A program made the translations under genes and the position numbers. From positions 61,772,910-61,836,909 of the forward strand of contig CM047431.1 in NCBI GenBank assembly GCA_026168455.1: a DNA stretch of 64,000 nt, written 5' to 3'. Source of the DNA: Theocolax elegans (Eukaryota > Arthropoda > Insecta > Hymenoptera > Cerocephalidae). Shown here piece by piece: positions 9,907 to 21,004 of this stretch (position 1 is the stretch's first letter; every line of letters starts with the position of its first letter). Under the pieces are notes generated by a model. The model saw only the letters and a list, made by a program, of their open reading frames with translations. It was not told the DNA's origin and did no database searches.

Positions 9907-10329
9907 TTAAGGGAGTGTCATACTCAATTAAAAATTCAAATTTCGCGCCAGAAAATAGCAGACGAAGAAACAACTAATTTACTTCTAACAATTAATAAAA
10001 ACAAATTTACGCAAAGCCAAGAGTTAGTTGCCCTTCGTTAAGTCATTACCTATCATTTTACAAAGTTTCAAGTTAATATAACAATATGTTGCCGAGAAAA
10101 TATTGAAAAATGCAATTTTCTTATATTTTTCAAGGTTTTCTCAGCAACATATTGTTATATTAACTTGAAACTTTGTAAAATGATAGATAATGACTTAACG
10201 AAGGGCAACTAACTCTTGACTTTGGGTAAATTTGTTTTTATTAATTGTTATAAGTAAACTAGTTGTTTCTTCGTCTGCTATTTTGTGGCGCGAAATTTGA
10301 ATTTTTAATTGAGTATGATACCCCCTTAA
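9907..10329. mobile_element. Foldback element, family A (TTAA-bounded)
   Basis: Left arm 9907-10099 and right arm 10133-10329 are inverted copies over about 190 bp, joined by a loop of about 35 bp. The ends read TTAAGGGAGTGTCATACTC and its mirror, and TTAA is present at both ends, as expected for a TTAA target site. There is no coding capacity. A one-armed copy lies at 33345. Confidence 0.8.
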
Positions 10330-10794
10330 TGGTATGTCATAAGCTAAGAATGACGATGTAAACAAATTACCGCGTGACATATACCGATTGCATAATCTAT
10401 TATTGTGCTAAATTTTAAGATGTCATGTTAATGTAAATTTTCCGAAACCATAAAAATAAAGATTTTATCATTATGGATGACATCGTTCTCGTGATATATA
10501 TGAAAAATCAATTTAACATTAAAAAGTTAATAAATATTTATATCTCGGTGAATTTGGCTTTGAAATTCTTTGATATATTTTGTATATAAAAATAACAATT
10601 ATTGTATAAAAAAACAAAATTTAATCTTTCTTTACATTATGTAAATAATTAGAAATCGTTATGTTATCGTATAAATTTTCATATTTTGATATAAAACGAT
10701 TCATAAAATGTAACATCAGTTAATATAGTCAGAATTAACACCTATATGAAGCGGTATTAACACCTATTAACCAACGGTGGTGCAAGTATTATTT

Positions 10795-11610
10795 TATTTA
10801 ATAGAATAAAAAAGAAGAAATGTCCATTTTATTAGTTTTGCATAAATTAATTTTGCACAAATTAACATCATTAGAATATTATTTATTTATTACTGTAAGA
10901 CATGGCAGGGCCAGAAATGAAAAGTAAAAGTATAAGATACTTTTAATAAAAAAAATCTGTATTCAGATTGAAAGACATTTTTGCATGATTCAAAATAGTT
11001 GTCGATTACAGTTTGATTTCAGTGCTTTCAATTGCAGAAACTTTTTACGAAGTTTAAGTAATATATATAATATAAATGTTTATTTAAAATATATATTTAT
11101 GGTATGATTCAAAATACTTGTCGATTTCAGTTTGATTTCAGTTCTTTCAATTGCAGAAATTTTTTATATGTGATTTTTGTAATATTAAAAAAAATGTTTA
11201 ATTAAAATTCAAAGAAATAGATAAAATAAGGGAGTTAGAATTAAAATTATTTATTTATCAGATAACAATGTCAGATTCAATTGCAGAATTTATTTATCAG
11301 ATTACAATTTTCAAAATTTGATTAGAATAACAATACTTGCGGGTTTTGACACCTTCTTGGAAGGTGTTTTTGATTTCAGTACTTTCAATTGCAGAAAACT
11401 ATTATGGAATATAAGTTACATATAAAAAAGGTTATTATTCTATAAAATTGTTTATCTACTGATGTAAAGCACGGGAAGGATAGGCATTGTTTATTTAAAG
11501 AAAATTAAAAAAAAGAAGTTTCCTTTTTATTAGTTTTGTGGAAATTAATTAAAACTTTTTATAGAGTTTAAGCAAAATATATAAAAGTTTAATTAAAAAA
11601 AATTCTTTGA
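10795..11610. repeat. Diverged direct repeats
   Basis: A block containing TTTGATTTCAGT and CTTTCAATTGCAGAAA appears at about 10990-11045, 11105-11165 and 11365-11400. A second block, AAGAAATGTCC/AAGAAGTTTCC followed by TTTTATTAGTTTTG, appears at about 10810 and 11510. This looks like an old, internally duplicated repeat. No gene seen from 10330 to 11690. Confidence 0.5.
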
Positions 11611-11687
11611 TAATTCAGATACAACAGGTGTGGATCCCAGTAGTTTCGGTCCGACATCTGTTTTTAGAATTTCATGCGAAATCCTAT

Positions 11688-11808
11688 TACACAACTGCAC
11701 TATATAATTAAATACAATAAGTCATTCTACAAAAGCGTCGGGTCAATGCAACAAGGACACCCCACCGAAAAATCACAGAAAATCGTACATTTTCTGTGCA
11801 GAAGAATT
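11688..11808. repeat. Partial copy of the family B foldback interior
   Basis: The stretch around CAACTGCACTATATAATT...AAGTCATTCTACAAAAGC...CAACAAGGACACCC matches the interior of the adjacent element at about 11910-12030, with divergence. Confidence 0.5.
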
Positions 11809-12209
11809 TTAAGGAGGTGGCATAGCCGGTAGGTTACCGAGTGAGCAAAAAAGATAATTATTCCATTTATTTAAAAAAATGTGCATTTTTATGTACAATC
11901 CGAATACAGAACTGCACAAAATCATTCGCTAATAAGTAATTCTACAAAGTTCCAGGTCAATACGACAAAGACACCCTAAAAGATTTTTGCACTGAAAATG
12001 TACGATTATCCGTGAATCTTCGGTGCAGACATTTTTTAGGGTGTCTTTGTTGTATTAAATCTGTATTTTTGTAGAATGACTTATTAGCGAATGATTTAGT
12101 GCAGTTCTGTATTCGGGTTTTGTATAAAAGTGCGTATTTTGTTTAAATAAATGTAATAATTACCTTTTTTGGCTCGGTCGGTAATCGACCGGTTAAGCCA
12201 CCCCCTTAA
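11809..12209. mobile_element. Foldback element, family B (TTAA-bounded)
   Basis: The ends are TTAAGGAGGTGGCATAGCC on the left and the mirror of TTAAGGGGGTGGCTTAACC on the right. The arms run inward about 190 bp through AATACAGAACTGCAC and AAGACACCCTA. Related sequences lie at 42747-43052 and 50606. Shares the TTAAGG(G/A)GGTG terminus with family A. Confidence 0.8.
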
Positions 12210-12281
12210 GGGTGACCTGTAACTTTATACATTTTAACTTATTATTCATTTATTTAGTGTGTAGATAGTCCGAGTAAATCG

Positions 12282-14573
12282 TCATAGATGAACTGGAAGA
12301 ATAAACGAACGTTTGAGCAAATCACTCTCATTCGTCGATCTTGAAATTTCACACAAATATGGGAGTTCAGTGTTACAAGGAACGACTTTCCAAATCGGCT
12401 CCATTTTGGTATCCAGACGAAAAAGTCCAACGCATCCTCGTGAATGCGAGGGTTCGCCAACGTCCCAAGATCGATAATCAAAACATGACATTGGATCGCC
12501 TATAACATCGCATACACGAAGGAAAAAAAAGAATATTGTTAAAAAAAAATTAAGAAACAATTTCTTTGTTTGATAAATTGGTATACCAAATTCATTTCTC
12601 CAAATCCTTTCGTTTCCTTCACTTCTCAATCCAACGTAGACTAGGGCATTACCGATCATAGAAGACAAACCTCGAGTTCGCTCTTCACTCGTCACGTCCG
12701 CCAAGATCCCGTGATTTTTCCGACACGCAGCTCGAGCGTTCGTGTAATTTTCCTTCTCGATGAAGAGCAAAAACATACCGATTTTCTCCACGCAAAAGAT
12801 GTTCAGACTTTCTAAAAAAATGTAAAATAAAATGTTTGATGCGTTGGTATACCAAGAGCCAACGAACATGTGCATTTAGTAAACGATAAAAGCATTCTCC
12901 TCTTCGACGGTAACATATATAGAACTCGAACTTACCGATGTATTACAACGTATTCGGTAATTTGGTAAAAATAAAAAAGGTAAGTACCGTTTAACGTATT
13001 ATTGTTGGAATAAGCGGTGTAGTAATCGATCCCAGTTGCGTTAACCAGTTCACGAATATTCGTTTCCGGACAATACAGCAAAATGCAGTTCCCTTCTCGT
13101 GAATCGTTCGTCGAGTATCTACCTTTAACCAACACCAATATTTTGTTCGATTTTTTTTTTAAAAATTACACTTTTACGTAACCATATAATCATGATGTAA
13201 CAATGTTAAATAAATACATTTTTAGTCCTCAACAAAAGGAAAGAAGAAAAAGTGCGTTGGTGATAAAAATAAAATTTTATTTTTTCTTTTTTTTTACTAC
13301 CTCGAGTATGTATAATCATTCAAATTAGAGATTCGAGCTGCTTATACTTTGTCTTTGCGCGGTGTAACCAACGAGCAAAGATTCTATCTATAGCTTCTAT
13401 AGCTAAAAGCTGACTTACCTTGTTTTCGACCTCAACTGTATGTTGCGACATTTTTATGAATCGACCGCGCGTACACTATTTTTAATATTTCTTTTTTCGC
13501 TCTTGTCACGAAAAAAAAATTTATCGAAGGTGTACAGTGTGCATATGAAATATGAAAAGTAAATACACACGGAGAAAAAAGTTGTAGCAAAAATGTCGAA
13601 TGATTCAAAAGTATTTATTCATTAAATTATTAAACCAGTAAAATCACAAAAGTACAAATATTAGAGTTAACGAGATTATCTGTTAAAAAGAAAATAAATA
13701 ATTGGATTGAAAATGATAATATGAATTGTTAAATACTTGAGAGTGTACATCACAGTGTATAAATCGAGGTATAAATCATATCTTGTTTTTAACGTTGTAC
13801 TAATGTAATTTATACTGGTTTAATAAATTAATAAATAAATGACAATTTCATTGATTAATGGAGGGAGTAAGAGTTGACAAATGACAAAAATGACTTATAT
13901 GTTGTATAGTAACAAATTATTATCTTTTCAGAGAAATTTATTTCATTTCATTTTTACTGTAACTTTTTTCTCCGTGTACTATTATAGGATTACGTGAATA
14001 ATTAAACATAAATGATAAATAAAGTAATAAATATTAAATAAATAAATAAATAATAAATAAATAATAATTAATTAAATAAATAAAGTATAATAAAATAAAT
14101 GTTAGTAAGAATCGTATTAAACATACAAAGTAACGACAATGTATTTCAAAAATAATTTATTTATTTCATTGTACTATGCCAGGATAATGCGTAATCGCTC
14201 GTGTCTATGTATATAGGCCTAAATCTATATTGTCGAATCGAATATAAATTGCTAGATCGAACCAAAAAAAAGTAAAAAAAAAAAAATAAACCAATAATAA
14301 ATCGTGCCTCGCTTGAATATCTGATTGATCGGCGAAAGCTCGAAAATGAGAAGATTTACCAAAATTGAAAGCGAGAGCCTGCTTAGATTCCGCGAAATCC
14401 ATGCACTTGTCGACACTGCCGATTCGTCGCCTCGTCATCACCGATTTCACCGATTTAACTTCCGATTTGAGGAGTTTGTACGAAATCGCGCGTCTCGCGT
14501 CCACTTTACGACAGGATTCGCGAGTCCCGGTGACAAATAAACTCGTTAACACGAAAATACGTAAAAATTCCAT
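12282..14573 (-). CDS. Secreted C-type lectin-domain protein, 4 exons
   Basis: Exons: 14573-14360 (ATG at 14573), 13122-12988, 12811-12587 and 12499-12282 (TGA end). Donors are GTAAAT, GTACTT and GTATAC; all acceptors are AG and all introns are phase 1, giving 263 residues. Residues 1-20 (MEFLRIFVLTSLFVTGTRES) form a signal peptide. The N-terminal half has Cys residues around RRIGSVDKCMDFAESK and NCILLYCPE, resembling the PAN/apple-like leader of some insect lectin-like proteins. The C-terminal half is a C-type lectin fold: ENYTNARAACRK, SEERTRGLSSMI, VYVGLRSEGN, WRNEFG, CFDYRSWDVGEPS, GCVGLF and PCNTELPYLCE. The classical EPN/QPD calcium-sugar triplet is not evident (GEPS instead), so sugar binding is doubtful. 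The large first intron holds a foldback element. Exact ligand unknown. Confidence 0.75.
13567..13977. mobile_element. MITE with 17 bp terminal inverted repeats
   Basis: The ends are ACACGGAGAAAAAAGTT and its exact mirror. TA-containing bases flank both ends. About 410 bp, non-coding, in the first intron of the lectin-like gene. A Tc1/mariner-type origin is possible from the TA flank but not shown. Confidence 0.75.
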
Positions 14574-14980
14574 TTTTTTCGTTTCGATTAGTTCGTCGCG
14601 TCCGATTACTTTTTGATGTTGTTATTCATCGGTGGGGATATATGGATATTATACGCGTCGCCGGATGTGACTGACGTTTTGTGCATCCTTTTTATTGTCC
14701 GTATGTATACATCCGCTCTAATGTTTTTTCATTTTGTTTGTACTCTATATATATATGAGAATCGGCGATTATTTAAAAAAAAAAGAGAAATGTTAGAATA
14801 TTTTTTTTTTGAGCTGACGTGTAAGCGTATTTCGCGTCTCTCTTCCATGTGCCGAAAAAGATATTTTACCCACTCTTCGTATTATTTATCGTTCTTTTAA
14901 ACTCTGCTTTTTCGTCGGGTCTTCGTGAAATTTGCTAAATTTTTACGATTGCATATACGTCTAAACTATTACGCGAGTTT
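14574..14980. other. Intergenic spacer between adenylate kinase and the lectin-like gene
   Basis: About 400 bp. It should hold the lectin-like gene's promoter and the 3' UTR of adenylate kinase. Both genes are on the minus strand. No obvious TATA box. Confidence 0.4.
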
Positions 14981-17113
14981 TTAGGAAGCCAACGTCTTGT
15001 CGACATTTTCGCAAACTTGGCTGAAGATCCCGTTCACGTCACCTTCCGCGTTTATCTGAAACATTGTTCGTTGTTTTTATTTTTATTTAAATAATTGTCG
15101 ATTGTTCGTAGACTAGAAAATTCAGAATTTACCTTGACGACTTTGTCGGTGTAGTGATCGACGATTTTCCCATTTTTCTCGTTGAATATTTCGATTCGCT
15201 TCTTTATCGTTTCCTCGTTGTCGTCCGCCCTCTTGACGGCCGCGGCTGCCGCCCGACCCAGTAACCTTTTGATCAACGTATCGTTGGCCACGTCGAAGAA
15301 AATAATCAGATCTACCGTGCCAACCTACGCGCGAACACCCAACGTTTTATTAAATTGATCCAACAATTTTTGCGAACGTTATTGCACATTCCTTTTTTTC
15401 ATAACGATATTATTAAAAATATTTTGAAATTTACCACATGCTAATCGTTTGAAACTACAATAATAAAACTGTTTATTTTCACAAAACTTGTAATAAACCG
15501 ATTTTTAAATGATGTCTAATTTACTTTAATTTGATATAACACTGCAAATGATAATTTGGTATACGCGTATTTTAATTTCAAAAATAACTGTTGATAATTT
15601 ATACGTAACAATCGTTAACCTCGAAACGTACAAAATTATTTCCTCCGTGAACAGGGAAGTGAAATATTTGTTCAAATTCAATGCATTAATAGTTGCAATC
15701 TAAACACAAATTCGAATGAAATTACACCCTAATACGAAGTAGTGATATTTGGATTTAACGGGGTGCCATGGTCAATATTTATCCTCCCTACCTTATCGGC
15801 AATCGCGATTATTAGTAATAAATTTGTAAATAAAACAGTATGTGAAAAAATAAGAGAAGAGACGCCTTCGTTTATTGATAATCTAACTGTGTGCTGAATT
15901 TCAGATTAAAATTATATTGCATTTTTGAGAAAAGTCTTACCAAAAATGTGAACCTAACCTCAATGAGATGAAAAGGTTTGATATTTTTGGTAAAACTTTT
16001 CTCGAAAACACAATTCTACTTTTTTATTAATTAATCATCAAAAATTGAGTATGGAACCCCCTTAACTCGAAATTAAAAACTCGAAGTCAAAAATCGGCAA
16101 TACAATTTACCAAATGAAATTAAATTTCTATATTGGAGCGAAATTATATAATATTAAATTAAATTTGAATACACTCACATCTTTTTCGAATTGAATTCCT
16201 TGATCCAATTCTCGAGGGTAACCGTCGATGAGAACTCCTTTGATCGACGGATCGTCCGCTTTGGCTTTATCGATTCTTTCCTTGATTAATTTTAGTACAA
16301 CGTCCTAAGAAGAATAACGTCTATAAGTTTCGATCGATTAATTATTTAAATTACAAGTATGTACTGTAACTTCTTAATCGTTGGGTATTTTATTTATTTA
16401 CGAGGTGCATTTGAATGTACATGCATTGCTATACACTGAAAATAAAGTTTGACTAATCGTTTGTTTAAAATCTAAGTTTTAACTATTTTTTAATCAATGA
16501 TTCTTTATATACCGTAAGAGATAATTAAGAATTTTGAGGTTAACCAAAATATAAATATGTGTTGATTATATATTTTCTCTAAATCATCTCGCCACTTGTA
16601 TTGTCGAAAATAAAATATTACGATTATGGAATTTCTACCGGGGTCACTGCTGATTAAGCAAAAATGATAATTCCTCCTTCTGAGACAAAACTGAGTGAAT
16701 TGGTGTCGAGTATAAATTATCTCATTCTAATCAATTGTTAAATATCAAGCTTACAAAAATAAAATATCGTAACCTCAGTTTTCTTCTTCGAGAGTAAAAA
16801 TTCCTCGTTTCGAGTGAACTTTACAGTGAAGAAAATGTGAGTCGTCACTCAATTTTCCCATTATAGCTTCGAGTGAGATTTTCTCTTTAACCTGCAATTT
16901 CTAGAGTATAACACAGAGATATATTACCGTGGGTACGAAGAGGCCTTTGGACATCAACTCTTGGAGCTCAACACCTCGTGGACTTCCAGTAGCGACTTCC
17001 TCTCTCAAAAGATCACCGCTGCTCAAGTGAACGAAACCATATTTTTTGATGATAAGGTCGCACTGCGTACCCTTGCCGCATCCCGGACCACCGATAATCC
17101 AAATGATCTTCAT
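14981..17113 (-). CDS. Adenylate kinase, short cytosolic type (AK1-like)
   Basis: Catalyses ATP + AMP to 2 ADP, keeping adenylate levels balanced in the cytosol. Coding exons: 17113-16928, 16304-16179, 15324-15133 and 15055-14981 (TAA end). All introns are phase 0 with donors GTAATA, GTGAGT and GTAAAT. The protein is 192 residues, the usual AK1 length. The P-loop GGPGCGKGT is at residues 8-16, and the AMP-site SSGDLLR at 31-37. [10 protein letters not shown] is in exon 2. [14 protein letters not shown] and [12 protein letters not shown] in exon 3 form the short lid, and the C-terminus is [20 protein letters not shown]. The ATG follows an intron acceptor (TTTTACAG, at 17127-17126) by 12 bases; an untranslated exon ends at 17577. 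A TTAA-bounded foldback element sits in intron 2. Confidence 0.93.
15755..16065. mobile_element. Foldback/MITE, family C, copy 1 (TTAA-bounded)
   Basis: The ends TTAACGGGGTGCCATGGTCA and the mirror of TTAAGGGGGTTCCATACTCA resemble families A and B. Inside are CCTCCCTACCTTATC, GAAGAGACGCCTTCG and CCAAAAATGTGAAC, all shared with the copy at 41975-42305. It lies in adenylate kinase intron 2. Confidence 0.65.
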
Positions 17114-17576
17114 TTTCCGTTCCTCCTGTAAAATTTCTTGCTTCAATCAAATTTTCACTTAAACTCCCTGATTTTTCTTTGCACCGAATACGCGAACCGT
17201 ATATGTGAATATATAAGGGAATTTCATTTGGTTCGAAGAGCGGTTCTATAGTTTTTCTTTGTTTTTTTTCAATTAGATTTATATCGCGTCAACTATCACC
17301 GTTAGTATATATATACGAATAAAGCGTATAAAAACCGATTTTATCGCAAAAGAAAAATACGCGGTTGTAATATTAAATTTTTTTGCATTTTTTTTTTGCT
17401 TCGCTTTGGATTGTAAAACAAATATTTTATCTATTACGGTGTAAAAAAAAAATTGAAGTAAAACGCCTGGTAATTAATACAATCACAAAGTAAATTGAAT
17501 CGTACACCGAAAAATGTTGACGTTCAATCCGGAAGATAACAAAAGAATCACGAACGCGAGCGATTAGCGTAATTAC

Positions 17577-17840
17577 CTGCGAGTTGCACAATCGGGTGAT
17601 AGAGACGAAAACACGCGGAAACCAAAGACACCGCAGACACCGGGCGCAGTCTCTCTCTCTCTCTCTCTCTCTCTCTTCCTTTCACTCTAGAGGTGCCTAA
17701 TAATAAAGCAAAGGAAATCGGACCGGGAGCGAGTGTTATTTTCGAAATTTCGAATGCGCGCGCGCATCGATCGGCCAATCGCCGAACCCTCCTCGCGAAT
17801 CGAGCGCCACACCGTCGAGAGATAGAGAGAGAGAGAGTGA
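17577..17840 (-). promoter_or_regulatory. Adenylate kinase 5' untranslated exon and promoter region
   Basis: On the minus strand CTCGCAG|GTAATT gives a donor at 17576 that would pair with the acceptor at 17127-17126. Just upstream is a CT/GA microsatellite (17650-17679) and another GA run at 17820-17836. GAGA-type repeats are frequent in insect promoters, where GAGA factor binds. The start site is not resolved. Confidence 0.5.
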
Positions 17841-20179
17841 CCTTGAACTACTTGTACACCCACTCTTGGAATATACATTATAAAGGAATTTATCGAGCGG
17901 CCCTTCAATTTATAGATACTAATATCACTTATAGACGTTTCGTACACCCGAAAGGGGAGACATTAAGTTCATCAATTTTACATCGAATAATTACTCGGTC
18001 TTTCTTATATACATACACACCGTTTTATCGAAAATCAACCGATAAGTATTTAGGTTATGGTGGAAAATTTTTAAAAATACGGATAAACTTCTCGTTACCC
18101 CGGAGATTTTTCATCTCGAGAGCTCTCTCCGAGTACGGGATTCACGAATTCGTAAATTCCTTCGTGTGTCAATGGCGAGATTCGCGATATTTCGTTTAAC
18201 TCGGGGGATTCCCCGGATTAACTGTATAATCGCGTTTAACTCGGCTAATTTTGTTTTTTTTTTAACGAGATTCTCAAAATTTCTTTATTAATCTTAATTT
18301 GTACCAATCGTATTATCGTTTGAAACGACGAACGAACGATCGTCGAATTGTCTTTGCCAAACGTCGAGTAAGTATATCCACGTTATGCGTTTCAAAATTT
18401 TTTCACTTCCCTCAATTTAAAGTGATATTGACTATAGACTAACCTTTAACGAATTGACGCGTACTAGAAAAAAAGAACGGAAAATCGATACACGTAAATA
18501 TTGTTAAGCGGGAAAAAAGTAATTGAATATTTTACTATATTAATAAAAAAAAGCAACGAGACTTTTTATTCATTGATAAATTATGATACAAGGACAATAC
18601 TGCGCGTTTCAAAAGTACAACGACGAGATACGTGTCATTCGGTCACTTTGTTATTATACATTTTTATAAAATAACTGGAATTCGCGTAAGTACAGAGCAC
18701 TGCAGAAAAAAATAATAAAGCGCGATGAGTACATATATATAAATATGTGTGTGTGTGTGTGTGTATGTGTGTATATGCATACAAAAGACGTATAAGAATG
18801 TATACGCGAAGGAATCTAAACACGCGGAGCGTTGGCGTTAGGAAAATTTCCGATATGATTTAAAATAAAATTGATGGGTTTAACGAAACGATTCGCACGT
18901 TTCATGTATTACAGTTTAAAAATACGCAAGTATACCGAATTTCTTTTTTTTTCGATTGTTTCATCCGAACAATGTATTTTATTTTTTATTTTTAAATAGG
19001 TATATTTTTTAATTTTGTAAAAATGACGCTCCGAAACAAAAGTATAACGTTTAAGTATCTATATGCATAAATACATTTTGTTCAATAAGCGTATATATAA
19101 GCGATATATATCGGATTAAACAATACCGTTGGAAAATTTTGGTAAACCTCGAGTTCGTAACGCATAATTTATTCGCTGAAACGAGTAGTTATAATAATAT
19201 GGAGTGTACGAACCTATACTTTATCTCGATATCTCGTAAATATACAAAAGTCGGAGAAAACTTGGATATATTACAGAGTTAGACGTTTTCGGTCCGCGTG
19301 CTTTTAGCGGACTGGCAATTCTACTTTGTATAATCTATATAGTCGTAAGGTGGCAGTCCGGTCTCCTCGATCGATTCTCTTTCGGAGAGTAGATGACTGT
19401 GTGTGCGCGCGCGCGTGTGTGTGTGTGTGTACGTTTTAACTATACGAGCGCGGGATAAATGCGCGACAAGTATCGCGTTGCAGGATCTTCGTTACTTTTT
19501 TTTTATCGAAGCTGATAGTAGAATTTTGACTCGTTTGGATATTACATACTTACCGTGGAGTGTGCAGGGTCCTGGATTTTATTCACATTTTTAATGTATT
19601 AAGTGATTCCTTATGTAAAAATATGAAGATTATCTCTCGTAGTTTGTTTGAATGGGTTCTTTTATTTCGAAAATAATTCGCATTTAATGAAACGTTTCAA
19701 ATAAAATCACTACAACCAGTATCGTTAAATTGATTTGTTTTTTTTTAAAAAAAAAGTAAACTCAAAGTCATTGAAATAGTTGAAAAGTTATTGTATACAA
19801 ATAACAATTGTAAGATAAGTTTAAATAAATAAATATAATTATTTTAATTAAATTTTAATCCCAATTTTTATTTTTCAATCGGTATCTCGAATACAATTAC
19901 TTTTCATCTGCTTCGCGACCTTATTTTTGAAACCACGTAGGTATACTTCGTATTTAAACATATTAATTTAAGAGATTATCTGTAATAAATAATTAGTTAC
20001 AATCAATTGTAGCGTTTGTATTTGTAATGCTTCGTTAATTGCACAATAAATTTTAGAATAATGTCCATTCGATCATTCGTTTTTTGTCAATAATTATTAT
20101 CATAATTTGCAATAAAATTCCACACCGTTGATTATCTCCTCCTTAGTGGAAATTAATAAATTATAATTTATCGCACTGA
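17841..20179. other. Intergenic DNA with two alternating purine-pyrimidine microsatellites
   Basis: A (TG)n run lies at about 18746-18774 and a mixed (GT)(GC)(GT) run at about 19397-19430. A 168-codon plus-strand frame covers 17693-18199 but lacks an ATG, motifs or splice sites, so I do not call it. Otherwise AT-rich with nothing recognised. Confidence 0.4.
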
Positions 20180-20850
20180 TATACCCTGCTAGAAAATTAA
20201 ATAACCGTTTTTAATTACGACAATAAAAATTAGAATATTTAAATAACTTATTTAAGTTTTTAACATTATCTATTATTAACATTATTTGACTGTAGCTAAT
20301 GATTACTTTATTTTTAGGTAGTCATTTGTCTAAAATCGATGTTAAATATTGTCAATGATATAGTATATTAATAAATCTGATATGGAAATGTTTTTAAAAA
20401 TAAGTATAGTTAATTACTTTTGTTACTAACAAATACGACGACTATTATTACCGAATGAATTATTCAAATTCCTTATTTTTGATATATAAACCTTACCTAA
20501 AAATATATCTGAATTGGCGGAGTTTTTACGCTTCTGTCAAAATTGCACTTTGTGTTTCAAATTTTAAAGCTTATACCTATATATATATAGTATGAAAAAA
20601 AGTACGGTGCTTTACGGTCAATGTGAAAAGAGTGTCTCAGTTTACGCACAACAAATAGAAAGACAGAAGACAACTTCAGTGGTAAACAATTATTCATGTA
20701 TGTATAATGGGCTATTATAAATTATTCTTGTTTAATAAAATTTGGTTGTTAAACTTAAAAATTTTTGTACAAATAACTGAATATACTATTTTCAATATAT
20801 CTAATTCGTTTATTTTCCAATACTCCGTCACGATGTTCTAGCAGGGTATC
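20180..20850. mobile_element. MITE with ATACCCTGCTAGAA terminal inverted repeats
   Basis: GATATACCCTGCTAGAAAA at about 20178 is mirrored by TTCTAGCAGGGTATC ending at 20850. About 670 bp, AT-rich, non-coding. Confidence 0.6.
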
Positions 20851-21004
20851 ACCATTATTACGTGTAAAAAAGAAGAAGAAGAAGAAGGACCTCGAATAAA
20901 ACTAGACTGGAAATGCAGTAAAATAGCTTTAGTATTCCGAGCATCCCGTTACAAAAGGAGAAAAAAAATTAAAAGTAAAAAAAAAAGAAACGTATATGGA
21001 TTGA

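Noticed and set aside
13419..13451. Minus-strand ATG with 11 codons (MSQHTVEVENK) and GTAAGT donor, as a first exon of the lectin-like gene
   Set aside because: Its exit phase (0) does not match the next exon (phase 1), whereas the signal-peptide exon at 14573-14360 matches.
17693..18199. 168-codon plus-strand open frame
   Set aside because: It starts on a non-ATG codon, overlaps the adenylate kinase promoter on the other strand, includes a GA microsatellite and shows no motif, splice site or family resemblance.
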